This document shows, piece after piece, positions 42,701 through 49,875 of a stretch of 64,000 nucleotides of DNA (within the stretch, counting starts at the first letter, position 1; the number at the start of each line of letters is the position of its first letter). The notes beneath the pieces were generated by a model. The model worked only from the letters and a program-made list of their open reading frames with translations, ran no database searches and was not told the DNA's origin. Location of the stretch: contig JAHBNG010000004.1 in the NCBI GenBank assembly GCA_019217005.1, positions 186,001 through 250,000 of the forward strand. Direction: 5' to 3'. The position numbers were made by a program, and so were the translations under genes. This DNA comes from Chloroflexi bacterium TSY. GTDB lineage: Bacteria > Chloroflexota > Anaerolineae > Caldilineales > Caldilineaceae.

Positions 42701-45063
42701 ACGCTGATGGTCAACTGAAAAACGTTGTCCAGCAAACATGGATGCAGCAGATAATGTTCATGCTCTTCTGTTACATCAACTGGCAGACGCAACTGGGCCA
42801 GGACCTCTCTCTCGTTATGCACCACTTGGACAATTCCTTGAAAGGCTGTATCCAGATTTAGACCTAGCTGATCAAGATGCTGGTAACAGTCACGACCGGT
42901 CAGCGTTCCGTCGCATCTTCCCTGGATCGTCGCCAAATCTAGTGGTTTAGGTCGGTTAAGAAGCAGGTCATCTGGATAACGGATTTTCCCCTGACCGTGA
43001 ACGATGCGCTCCCTGCTAACAAACGTACTGATTTCATAGTCGATTTCCGTGGCGGTCGGGAAGAGGCTCATCGTTACTTCTGTAGATGCATTCACGCGGA
43101 TGGGTTGGGTCCAGACAATGTTGGTTAATTGTGTCACCAGCTGCTTGCTTGCCAAATCCCCCGCGACGCGCGCCATTTCCAGATACGCGACTCCAGGGAT
43201 GACCATTTCCTGATTGATTTTGTGATCGCGTAGAAAGAACTCATCACCTTTAAAAGTTGAGCGATAACATTGTTCTGTCAAGTCGGAAATATTTTGGTGA
43301 ACGAGTGGGTGCAGGGTGTCGATTTTCGCAAAGTCGTGGATCGCAACCTGTCCATTTCGCTCCATTCTTTCCGCTTCAGGGATCCAATATCGTTCCTTCA
43401 GAAAGGGATATGTTGGTAAGCTGATGCGGGCGGGCTTGACTGCCTGCTCGGATTCCCCACCATATAATTTTGCCCAATCAGTGTCGATCCCCTGCACCCA
43501 GAATTTGGCCAATTGTTTCACTTTCCCCTTTTCCAACCATTGGGCCATCACCTCATGGATCTCATCATCTTCGATCAGATGTTTGACTGTGTCATTGGCA
43601 TTGGGTTCTCCAGTGAAGCAATTCTCGATTGACGTCTGCCCGGCGACATAGGCATTCAATTTTTGGATCAGGTCAGAAACCTCATCCACGAGAAAGACCA
43701 CGCGATGGCTCATGGCTTCGCGTCCGGTTTGCAGGGTAAAGGCCAGATCGACCAGGAAGGTTGCGGGTGGATCGGCAGTCGACATCGTTGTTTCGATGGC
43801 GTTCAGCAACTGTTTGGCGTAAACCCGCAGTTGATTTTCGCTTTGGGCAGACAAGGTGATCACCCCAGAGACGCTCTTTTGCGCTGTCGACAGAGAGGGA
43901 GAGGAGGGTTCGGTTACAGGAGGACTCTTTGGATACTCTTCAACAATTGCATGTGCATAGCTGCCACCAGCTCCAAAGGAACTGACCATGGCGGCACGTG
44001 GCGTTGCTTGCGTCGGCTGCCCGTCGTTGATTCGTGGCGAATGTGACCAGTCTGTGAATGTTCTCTGCACAAAAAATGGTGACTGCTCCCAATTAATATT
44101 GGGGTTGAGCTGATCGCTATGAATCGATGGTACGAGCGATTGATGCTTCAATTGCAGCAAAATCTTCGTCAAACCTGCTAGGCCCGCCGCAGCTTCCAGG
44201 TGACCGACATTCGATTTTACTGAGCCGATGGCGCAAAATTGAGTCTCGTCCGTAAATTGCCGGAAGGCTTTCTGCAAGCCCGTTATCTCAATCGGATCAC
44301 CCAAAGGCGTTCCCGTGCCGTGCGCTTCTACGTAGGAGATGGTGCGGGGGTGAATGCCGCTTTTTTCCAGTGCCGTCAAGATCAATTCACTTTGCAGATT
44401 GGGGTTGGGGACCGTGTAGCCATTGGTCTTGCCCCCGTGATTCACAGTCGTTGCCTTGATCACGCCCATAATGCGATCGCCATCTCGAACGGCATGGTTG
44501 AGCGGTTTCAGATAGACCGCGCCGACGCCTTCTCCAGGCACATAGCCATCCCCGCCATCGCCAAAGCTGCGACAGCGTCCGTCTGTGGAGAGAAACCCGT
44601 TTTGACTCAGAAAGAGATATTTGCTGGACGTGATAGAAAGATTGACGCCACCCACAATGGCGCTGGTGCATTCTCCATGACGCAGGCTTTCGCAGGCATA
44701 GTGGAGAGCGGTCAAGGAGCTTGAACAGGCGGTATCAATGGCCAGGCTGGGGCCGGTCCAGTTAAAAAAGTAGGAGATCCGGTTGGGGATGCTGTAGAGC
44801 AAACCACTGGGACCAATAAAATTGCCTTTGACGGTCTCTTCAACTCCCAAATTCACATAAGGTTGCCACAAGGCACCCACAAAGACGCCCACGTGGTTGG
44901 ATTGGGCGGCCACGCTGGCACGGGTGTATCCTGCATCTTCCAGAGCCTCCCACACGACCTCTAGAAAGAGCCGTTCTTGGGGATCAATCCGCTCTGCTTC
45001 CCTGGGCGAAATATTGAAGAACAACGGGTCGAATTTATCAACATCATCGATAAATCCCCCCAT
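33736..45063 (-). CDS. Trans-AT PKS-A, main part: KS2(C-term)-DH3-KR2-ACP3-KS3-DH4-KR3-ACP4-KS0-docking
   Basis: 3775 residues, the longest open frame. Order with rough residues: rest of KS2 1-345 ([28 protein letters not shown]). DH3 570-870 (DHKINQEMVIPG, Gln for the usual Gly; HPCLLDN kept). KR2 900-1370 (YWITGGLGDLG, SDYAAANAF, AGLLRD). ACP3 YGFESISLT near 1443. KS3 1555-1985 (TACSSS, HGTGTELGDP, NIGHLESAAG). DH4 2190-2455 with both motifs intact (DHCIQGQPLLPG, HPTMMDA). KR3 2460-2900 (TGGCGGLG, ADYAGANAF). ACP4 YGVDSLLQQ near 2993. KS4 3120-3540 keeps TACSSS but has VESAANGSKLGDP where HGTGT should be, so it lacks a catalytic His (KS0). A helical tail near 3735 (LYRVVLAKVKNGDLTPDAAL) looks like a docking segment. 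No cis-AT anywhere. The frame starts only because one G is missing upstream. Confidence 0.92.
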   Translation of the reverse strand: MGGFIDDVDKFDPLFFNISPREAERIDPQERLFLEVVWEALEDAGYTRASVAAQSNHVGVFVGALWQPYVNLGVEETVKGNFIGPSGLLYSIPNRISYFFNWTGPSLAIDTACSSSLTALHYACESLRHGECTSAIVGGVNLSITSSKYLFLSQNGFLSTDGRCRSFGDGGDGYVPGEGVGAVYLKPLNHAVRDGDRIMGVIKATTVNHGGKTNGYTVPNPNLQSELILTALEKSGIHPRTISYVEAHGTGTPLGDPIEITGLQKAFRQFTDETQFCAIGSVKSNVGHLEAAAGLAGLTKILLQLKHQSLVPSIHSDQLNPNINWEQSPFFVQRTFTDWSHSPRINDGQPTQATPRAAMVSSFGAGGSYAHAIVEEYPKSPPVTEPSSPSLSTAQKSVSGVITLSAQSENQLRVYAKQLLNAIETTMSTADPPATFLVDLAFTLQTGREAMSHRVVFLVDEVSDLIQKLNAYVAGQTSIENCFTGEPNANDTVKHLIEDDEIHEVMAQWLEKGKVKQLAKFWVQGIDTDWAKLYGGESEQAVKPARISLPTYPFLKERYWIPEAERMERNGQVAIHDFAKIDTLHPLVHQNISDLTEQCYRSTFKGDEFFLRDHKINQEMVIPGVAYLEMARVAGDLASKQLVTQLTNIVWTQPIRVNASTEVTMSLFPTATEIDYEISTFVSRERIVHGQGKIRYPDDLLLNRPKPLDLATIQGRCDGTLTGRDCYQHLDQLGLNLDTAFQGIVQVVHNEREVLAQLRLPVDVTEEHEHYLLHPCLLDNVFQLTISVSPLNDYQNGLYIPFELTELTIFQSIPPNPYAYVTYSQGYDPREGGTPSQDMVKFDGFLLDEQGSICVALKEMVTRGIVKTQEKASSGVRPNLGNDQRQGKPLESLHLLDGYNSAVVGQKNSPVQPLAIDEQRNVLYGTPQWQAQEIDVENPDSHQLDMDWSQTTVLFVGFEKDVAAGFASQAGAAHVEVLPPMTSHATETVEKKSEFAAAYFYQVWNLIQKLLASSSQDAQPLFVVVPDDLQGYLFSPLMGLLRTVNLEHPKIRSKFIQLANPNRFSPETLIRFLQTENHPDARHDVGIRYDVDGKRAVRRLVELTPQQPIAEETVLRLKPGGVYWITGGLGDLGQIFTRHLVVHSAAYAASAGQDCTIILSGRSPLNPQKQQLLNELSSEGVKLIYRQADVSKLEELRQTMQTIKQDFGSLSGVIHAAGLLRDSFMRQKTTAEIEAVFAPKVMGCLNIDDVTQDEDLDFFVLFSSLVSITGNVGQSDYAAANAFLDGFAAYRWHLVETGQRTGRTLAINWPLWADGGMKIDEEELMRLERQTGLQPMTTAEGLHAFDTLWRFTDPQVLVVAGVVGQIKERLFAEQQVGSSATVSAMRPVFQQNKPTFTAVQEGDISDDEQLLKCLQSELRQILAELLKVKLQDVVLDKPMSDYGFESISLTKFANRLNGLYGFALTPTLFFEYHTLAALGTYLLETYRDSLRQFYQPAKEPIKQPENAASASVQPAESRRRKSRFVKPSQSTDASQSHAAPQLTMQPIGQHSVRETKTISHEPIAIIGISGRLPGSPDLETFWQHLEQGADLITEIPQSRWDWRSYYRDPQMEANRTHIKWGGFIEDIDAFDASFFNISPTEAELMDPQQRLFLEAVWTCIEDAGYRPSHLAGSSTGLFVGVSTNDYNDLLIENGVEIAAHTATGNTRSILANRISYLLDIHGPSEPIDTACSSSLVAIHRAVQALLTGQCDQAIAGGVNALLSPQFFISFSKAGMLSEDGRCKTFDSSANGYVRSEGVGAILLKPLSQAEADGDTIYALLKGTAQNHGGHANSLTAPNPNTQADLLVKAYQEYQLDPSTIGYIEAHGTGTELGDPIEINGIKKAFATLYQAWGKAMPSQPHCGIGSVKSNIGHLESAAGIAGVLKVLLALKHKKLPASIHVQEQNPHIDLTNSLLMIIRETQDWAPLFDESGNLLPRRAGVSSFGFGGAYAHVILEEYTSDAQTDEPTPHLPQLIVLSAKNEERLTEAVDRLRKYLRNNSELLSHQLNRVAYTLQVGREALEERVAFLVKDIADLLEKLDQYQLANQDISQCFRGSLHQGKDTFSHLLGDNDLTILSETWLNSGKVEKLAELWVNGFDLDWTLLYPTQKPRRIPLPTYPFAKERYWAIKPPNGNSIDLRSRSSTTVSVTHQHLHPLVHQNTSDLQRQQFTSRFNREEFFFTDHCIQGQPLLPGVAYLEMARVAVAMASHRDVLALHNVMWAKPIAAAEQTQTVTIDLIPRSDGIRYEVRTPDEGTEDGDICSHGKIAVGQQTPNPVRMFDLPAIESRCSSMLSGPEFYAHLQQVDMNYGSRLQAIVSIQSNDREALAFLQMPASLANAADQFVLHPTMMDATLQAVMALLPDLYLPFAVKSVEIYRPTPQQGYAYVRLCEGVNLPDAEIKLDVDLINEQGEPCVSLIELTVRRVERGKADESKSGKWQQNDVHRVDQKIRATNSVPELMPQDTHALIYSSVQWQEKAIGNPGRQPDTRSETLLFVGGVSRQMVDTIQNTMNMAQVIILPEIDQANHAESTSQIFAAVFEILKQRLQNRSTIRLKILVLKPDIDHGYVYAPLTGLLKTAHLENPKVQGKLITVAGLEQTMPEQLLQLIHDESESEYEDVEIRYDWNGRRVVKQLIEVDPPVRARRPDTESLFRTGGVYWITGGCGGLGLIFAKYISQTLPCTIVLSGRFPLNDEKAHTLQQIANGDTTVEYIQADVSRADTVRQTVEQIKAKYGTLTGIIHSAGTLHDAFILKKERSEIDTVFQPKISGSLLIDQATKYEALDFIALFSSISGVLGNAGQADYAGANAFLDAFAAYRNRLVHAGKRQGKTISIDWPFWAEGGMSLEPRTEEFLSVSLGLESLNTAEGWRAFNTAMQTIYDQLMILSGDGSKLRSTLFTPHPKPNSDDWHISQPEQIVDDTDLRQKTHDWIEGIIVDTLKISLGMIDPETGFERYGVDSLLQQSILSKMERVVGTLSRTLLFEHPNLGELVAYLVGQHPEQLRAYFAPSQYVPSKDEVDSQIHTTLNGEHSSRFAVAPESNSVNAPLCIGGTGQLTVPTNSSRFSIATESVTENAPANGTTTQREEIAIIGISGRYPMATSLQELWENLKAGRNCISPMPANRFQNLLVRSLSNGQRINGRDYYGGFLKDVEQFDHHLFNIPDSQVSQLAPEVRLLLETVWESLEDAGYPIARLRQLQTEQNRGIGVYVGTMYNQYAYTMPSLEEAALASNISDWQLANRISHFFDLTGPSLTVNTACSSSLTAIHLACDSLKQCECLMAIASGVNLTLEPSKYVTLKQVDFLGHGNASKSFGDGDGYLPGEGVGAVLLKPLRAAQQDGDKIYRVIKSSLINHGGGRQTYTAPDPMNQEQLILRSLERSGVHPETISYVESAANGSKLGDPIEVVALTKAFRKYTQKRQFCAIGSVKSNLGHLEASSGISQLTKVLLQLKFKTLVPSINATPLNPNINFGETPFYLQEQVSPWELNMQPDDAASTQPPMMPRRAMINSFGAGGAYANLIVEEYIAETPAAVQPIAAPDEKYLMVFSGQTEWSLWQNLQSVMEFVKEQSLLLMKDLALTLQLNRNHLDKRVAIIASSRSELIDKLGAISRRSEPFTRDGLYSSLHHPAYPQHELDPMSLNQACATRDLDTIARCWVNGQSIPWETLYDDTFYQMVDLPAYTFDHQGIAQQNQYGVPACEGHPMFDEELYRVVLAKVKNGDLTPDAALALTMNKAIPEK

Positions 45064-48000
45064 TTGGCGTAGAGCAGATCATGCTCTTTGTTTTCGTCGT
45101 AATATTGCAAGTAATCGAAACGGTCGGCTGGAATCTCCCTGATACAATCCTGTCCGTTTTTCAGCACTGCCCAAAATTCGGATAGATTGTTCGCACCGGG
45201 ATAGCGTCCTGCTGCGCCTATAATGGCGATGTCATTGGGATCGATTGCGCTATTTTTCTTGTCGCTCAAGATAGATTCATCGTCCATCGAATGGATCACT
45301 TCAATGGCAGTATCATTTGAGTCTTGATGAAGATTCATCAATATCGGTGCGGGTTCTTCGGCAGGTTGTTCTTGCCATAATCCTGGAGCCTCTGTTGTGA
45401 ATGGAACAAACGTCTCCGTGAGAGATGAAACTGCGCGTTCTTCTGGTTCCATCTGAAGCGCTTTGTCTAGCGCAGGCGTAACGGATGTGCTTTGCGGCAA
45501 GAGCATCTGAAGGCTGGATATGTGATACTGGCAGAAATATTGGGCTAGGTCATGAAAGTTTTTATATTCAAAGAAGAGCGTTTTGGACAGATTCCCAAAA
45601 ACGTCTTCTAAACGGCGATTCAAGTCGATAATCATCAATGAATTAATGCCAAACGCTTCAAAGTCTGTATGCCCATCAATTTCAGCAGGAGTGAGCCCAA
45701 TTCCGTCAGACAGCAACTCTTTTAACAATTGCTCGACCTGTTCCACCAACTGACGATCTTGTGTTGGCCGATGTTGCGATTTTACGCTGATTGAGGGCGA
45801 CATCTCCTTTCGTGCCGAGTCTTTTTGTGTGGGGGAAGTGGCGAGAGCACGAATGGAGACTCCTTGCATGGTCGCAACAATCGTACCATCCATGGCCAGC
45901 ACCTTGGCGTCGAATTTCTTCATCCCGATACTCTGCACATTGGAGGCGTGTCGCTTTGTGTATATATAGCACTCGGCGGGCAGACTTTGGGTGAATAGAA
46001 TCTCGTCAATGGCAATGGGAATGAACTGCGTGTTGTCGATGCCTTGAGGTTTATTGTTCAACAAGGCAGTCTGTAAGACACCTGTCAGCATGGTCGGATG
46101 GAGAAGATAATCCTCTTCTGTTTGCGCAATGTTGTCTGGGAGCCGCAAGTGTGCCAGCCCTTCGTCTTCACTGAGAAAGATCTCCGTCATTGGCATGAAA
46201 GTAGGGCCGACGTGCAAGCCTTCTGCGATAATCTGGGCGTAGATCTCTTGTGGATAACGCACAATTGGGCAGCGCGCTCGGATGGGCTGCAGATCCATTG
46301 TGCCCAAATTGAGTTCGGCAAGTTCGGCCTGCGTGCAAGCATAGACCTGCCCCAAGGCGTGTATCGATTTGGTCCTTTCGTCAACGCTGCTGATCTCATA
46401 GTCATAATAGCTCTCTTTTGGCAGCAGCTGAATATCCATCTGAATTGGTGCGCCCGACGAAGATAATTGTTTGGCCCAATAATTGTTGGTCAGCCGGTAG
46501 GCAAATTTCTTTGGCTCAGACAATGCACAAGCTTGTCGGGCCACTTCAATATAGCAGGCACCCGGCACGTTGAATTTCCCAGCCACCACATGATCGCGCA
46601 TGAAAAATTCATCATTATAGAGAGTCTTCGTATATTGCAGTTGAGCGGCATCGGTGCGGTCTGTATCAATTAAGCTCACATCATCCAACTTCGCGTCAAT
46701 CAAGGAGGTGGTCGGTGCAACGGTTGGCGTGAAGGCTGCTTCTATTTGCTTATTCTCCTGGAGATAGTGCGTTAATTGGGCGATAGTTTGGTACTCAAAA
46801 AAGATGGACGGTTTGAGTGACAACTCAAAGTCCTCGTTTATGTGGTTGGCCAGGGCGACAAATCCAATTGAATCGAGACCTAAATCGCTAAATATGTCGT
46901 CATCTCCGATGGAGGTGTCCTGCGCCAGAACCAGATTGACCAGCCCTTTGATCTGTTGATTGAACGTCTTGTGTTCTGGGGGTGGTTGGTCATTTTGGGC
47001 CAATTCAGGGGTGACACCCAAGTGTTTGTCAATCTTTTCCTTGACGCCTTCAATCGCAATGAGATGGTTGTGCGGCTTCTCCACTGGTTGGTGCAGGCTC
47101 TTTTCAAAGATGGCAATCCCGCTGTCGGTCGCCAACGGCTTCATGCCAAAGACGGTCCAGAGATGCTCTTTCTCTTCCTCGTTGACGCCAATACCCCCAT
47201 TTTCCCAGAGCGGCCAGTTGATCGAGATGCTGACACCGGGCCGTCTCCCTTCGTTCCACAACCGATTCCGGTAGGCCACAAAGGCATCCAAGAAGCTGTT
47301 GGCTGCTGCATAATCGCACTGCCCTTGGTTGGGCATCATCGCCGCAATGGATGAGAGCACCATGAAAAAATCCAAAGGCTGCTCTTGGGTCACATTATCC
47401 ACGTTGATGGTGCCGTAGACTTTCGGGGCGATCACTCGTTCAAAAGAGGATGCCGATTTATTGATGATAAAGGCGTCTTCGATCAACCCAGCTGCATGAA
47501 TCACACCATTGACGTATATTCCTTGGGTGTTTAGCCTGTCAGCCACTTGTTGCAAAGCGCTTCTTTCTGCAACATCTGACACAAAATAGAGTCCCTTACC
47601 ACCCAATTCTTCTAATGCCAACAGCTTTTGATCAATGAGTGGGCTCTGTTCTGACCGCCCAATCATGACGATGGTGGCTTGATAGTGCTGTGCCAAATGG
47701 TGCGCAAATACCTGACCGATGCCGCCGCAGCCGCCTGTAATGAGATAACAGCCTTGGCGGCGAAGCAGAGATTCCCCCGGCTGGCCCCAGGGGTTTGGGT
47801 TTTCGACAATGGTTCGCACAGTTCTCGTAGAATTATGGTACGCAACCTCCTGAAGCGGCGTGTGGACATAGTGAGACAATTCTTCACCTACGATCCAAGC
47901 CAAGGCATGATGATCTGTCGTGTCCACGCCAACAGTGGTGATGGATAGCCGCGGATTTTCATAAGCCAGCGTTCTGGAAAATCCACCAATCAGGGCATGA

Positions 48001-49721
48001 AGGGCGCGATTCAACGCGTGATCGTCACAATAAAAGGAAAATAGTCTGACGAGATCTTGATTTTTATAAGCAATGATAGCTTTGGTGAGCGAGAGGAGAG
48101 GCAATAGCCCCCGGTGAATGTTTTCTCTTAGGGATGCTCCTGGCTCAAAGTGCCAGTTGTAGACCACGCTATCCAGATGTATCCGCCGTTCCGCCAGATC
48201 CGCAAAGAGCAATTGAAACGAATTCGGATCGGTTGGGTTTACCACATAGGCATCGTCTGTATGCTTCTCGAACCGTTCACCTGGCTTCACCAACACAACC
48301 GACGATACAGGAATCGCTGATTTCAGCAGGGGGAATAATGTTTCATCCTGCTCAAACAGAAGAAGTGACTGGATCGCCTCACGATGCATTGTCAACGGCT
48401 GCTCGACCCACGTGGATGTATAGGTATACAATTGGGGCGGTTTATTTACAACAAATGTCTGTTCAGCATGATTGTCTTGACGCAGGTGGATGTTCTCGGG
48501 TGTATTGGGACGAGGGGTAAAATTTGTCTTTTTTGTCAACGGCGTCACGGTTTTTGCGATGGGCCTTTTGACCAACTGATCAAATACGGCAATGAGTCCA
48601 CCCCGTTCATCATAGAGCCTCATATCAAAGACAAGTTCTTGGGGATCGCCTGTCTCGTTTGCTTGATAGACGTGAGCGTAGCAAATTGGAGGAATGGGCT
48701 GATAAAATGTGACGCTACCCAGCCGAAAAGGCAGATATTGTTCTGTATAGTGAATATCCCCCAAGATGTTCAGCGCAACGACCGACTGAAAGACACCATC
48801 CAGCATTGACGGCTCCAGCTTTACCAGAGTGGTGGCGGAGAGTGTCGGGCTTTGTTCCAACCGACAGAGTGCTTCTCTCTCGTTATAGTGGCAGGCTTTG
48901 ATCACCTGGAAGGTCTCGCCATACGCGAGACCGTACGTTTCAAATTGTTGATACAAACCCCTGACAGCATAGGAATAGGGGCATCGTTCCTGGATTGTGA
49001 TGAGGTCAATTGGCTGTGGTGATCCAGAGAGGGGAGTGAAGTCGAGTTTTCCGACCATGTGGGTTTGTTGTTCTGTGTTGACTTCAAATTCTCGTCCGGT
49101 GAGCGCGACCTTGACCTCCACCGCACTAGCTTCTAGATCGTCAACCTGAATCGGTGCGAGCCAGTGGATCTCTTTCAATCTCTGAACGGGTTCTTTGTGT
49201 TGTCGTTCTGCCAGTGAGCCGACGATGTCAAAATAGGCAACCCCTGGCAGAATTGGTCGCCCATCCACTATGTGATCGCGGATAAAATAATCTGACTTGC
49301 GCAATGTAACGGTGTGTTCGGCGAAGCCACCCTTGGAAGTAGACACATCCCCTCCCTTTGGCAGAGCAGTTTCCGCCTTTGTTTGAACATTATCCTCAAA
49401 CCAGCATCGCCTTTTCTCAAATGGGTAGACCGGCAGCGGCACCCTGAATCCCATTTTTGTCCCGTAGATGCGCCAATCCACTTCTGCTCCTTGGACCCAT
49501 TGGCTCGCCATCTTGATTGGCTCGCTTTCTGGTATTGGTTCTGCGGTTGCCTGCTCGACGTTTGCTTGGCCAGCCAAGATAGATTGGTTAGACCGCTGAT
49601 CGATAAATTCTTTTAGCAAGAACTGTAATTCGCCGATATCGGTCACCAAAAAGATCGCTCGATGGGCCATCTCTTCACGGCCCGATTGGAACGTAAATGC
49701 GATATCATCGGGGTGGTTCAT
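44961..49721 (-). CDS. Trans-AT PKS-A, second part: DH1-KR1-ACP1-DH2*-ACP2-KS2(N-term)
   Basis: 1586 residues from an ATG that lies in the terminal repeat of a MITE (MNHPDD). It continues the post-KS1 linker (IAFTFQSGREEMAHRAIF to VYPFEKRRCW). DH1 about 125-390 has canonical DHIVDGRPILPG and PSMLDGV. KR1 420-905 has YLITGGCGGIG and CDYAAANSF, with IED at the stereo-determining LDD position, suggesting a B-type (R) alcohol. ACP1 is LGLDSIGFV near 949. A second DH-like domain, 1020-1300, has DHVVAGKFNVPG but HPTMLTG, with Thr for the catalytic Asp, so it is probably inactive. ACP2 FGINSLMII near 1357 has Asn instead of Asp before the carrier Ser. KS2 begins near 1493 and loses frame at a G-run (45056-45061), ending in about 20 foreign residues. 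The ACP-DH*-ACP arrangement is unusual. Confidence 0.9.
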   Translation of the reverse strand: MNHPDDIAFTFQSGREEMAHRAIFLVTDIGELQFLLKEFIDQRSNQSILAGQANVEQATAEPIPESEPIKMASQWVQGAEVDWRIYGTKMGFRVPLPVYPFEKRRCWFEDNVQTKAETALPKGGDVSTSKGGFAEHTVTLRKSDYFIRDHIVDGRPILPGVAYFDIVGSLAERQHKEPVQRLKEIHWLAPIQVDDLEASAVEVKVALTGREFEVNTEQQTHMVGKLDFTPLSGSPQPIDLITIQERCPYSYAVRGLYQQFETYGLAYGETFQVIKACHYNEREALCRLEQSPTLSATTLVKLEPSMLDGVFQSVVALNILGDIHYTEQYLPFRLGSVTFYQPIPPICYAHVYQANETGDPQELVFDMRLYDERGGLIAVFDQLVKRPIAKTVTPLTKKTNFTPRPNTPENIHLRQDNHAEQTFVVNKPPQLYTYTSTWVEQPLTMHREAIQSLLLFEQDETLFPLLKSAIPVSSVVLVKPGERFEKHTDDAYVVNPTDPNSFQLLFADLAERRIHLDSVVYNWHFEPGASLRENIHRGLLPLLSLTKAIIAYKNQDLVRLFSFYCDDHALNRALHALIGGFSRTLAYENPRLSITTVGVDTTDHHALAWIVGEELSHYVHTPLQEVAYHNSTRTVRTIVENPNPWGQPGESLLRRQGCYLITGGCGGIGQVFAHHLAQHYQATIVMIGRSEQSPLIDQKLLALEELGGKGLYFVSDVAERSALQQVADRLNTQGIYVNGVIHAAGLIEDAFIINKSASSFERVIAPKVYGTINVDNVTQEQPLDFFMVLSSIAAMMPNQGQCDYAAANSFLDAFVAYRNRLWNEGRRPGVSISINWPLWENGGIGVNEEEKEHLWTVFGMKPLATDSGIAIFEKSLHQPVEKPHNHLIAIEGVKEKIDKHLGVTPELAQNDQPPPEHKTFNQQIKGLVNLVLAQDTSIGDDDIFSDLGLDSIGFVALANHINEDFELSLKPSIFFEYQTIAQLTHYLQENKQIEAAFTPTVAPTTSLIDAKLDDVSLIDTDRTDAAQLQYTKTLYNDEFFMRDHVVAGKFNVPGACYIEVARQACALSEPKKFAYRLTNNYWAKQLSSSGAPIQMDIQLLPKESYYDYEISSVDERTKSIHALGQVYACTQAELAELNLGTMDLQPIRARCPIVRYPQEIYAQIIAEGLHVGPTFMPMTEIFLSEDEGLAHLRLPDNIAQTEEDYLLHPTMLTGVLQTALLNNKPQGIDNTQFIPIAIDEILFTQSLPAECYIYTKRHASNVQSIGMKKFDAKVLAMDGTIVATMQGVSIRALATSPTQKDSARKEMSPSISVKSQHRPTQDRQLVEQVEQLLKELLSDGIGLTPAEIDGHTDFEAFGINSLMIIDLNRRLEDVFGNLSKTLFFEYKNFHDLAQYFCQYHISSLQMLLPQSTSVTPALDKALQMEPEERAVSSLTETFVPFTTEAPGLWQEQPAEEPAPILMNLHQDSNDTAIEVIHSMDDESILSDKKNSAIDPNDIAIIGAAGRYPGANNLSEFWAVLKNGQDCIREIPADRFDYLQYYDENKEHDLLYAKWGDLSMMLINSTRCSSIFRPGKQSGLIPKNGSF

Positions 49722-49875
49722 TTTAGCTGGATAGATAGGTTTACACTTTTAGAAACAGAAAGAACGTTTATATTCTCTGATTTCGCCGGTTCTCAGAGAG
49801 AAAACGGTCTCATATAGATTTTTGTCTATATATCAAAAGTGTAAACCTATCTATCCAGCTAAAATGAACCACCCC
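49710..49875. mobile_element. MITE family B, copy 2 (canonical form), inside PKS-A
   Basis: 166 bp with perfect 41-bp terminal inverted repeats beginning GGGGTGGTTCATTTTAGC, flanked by the exact 8-bp duplication ATATCATC (49702-49709, 49876-49883). The inverted repeat places a TAG stop in the frame of the upstream KS1 part and an ATG in the frame of the downstream part. Confidence 0.95.
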
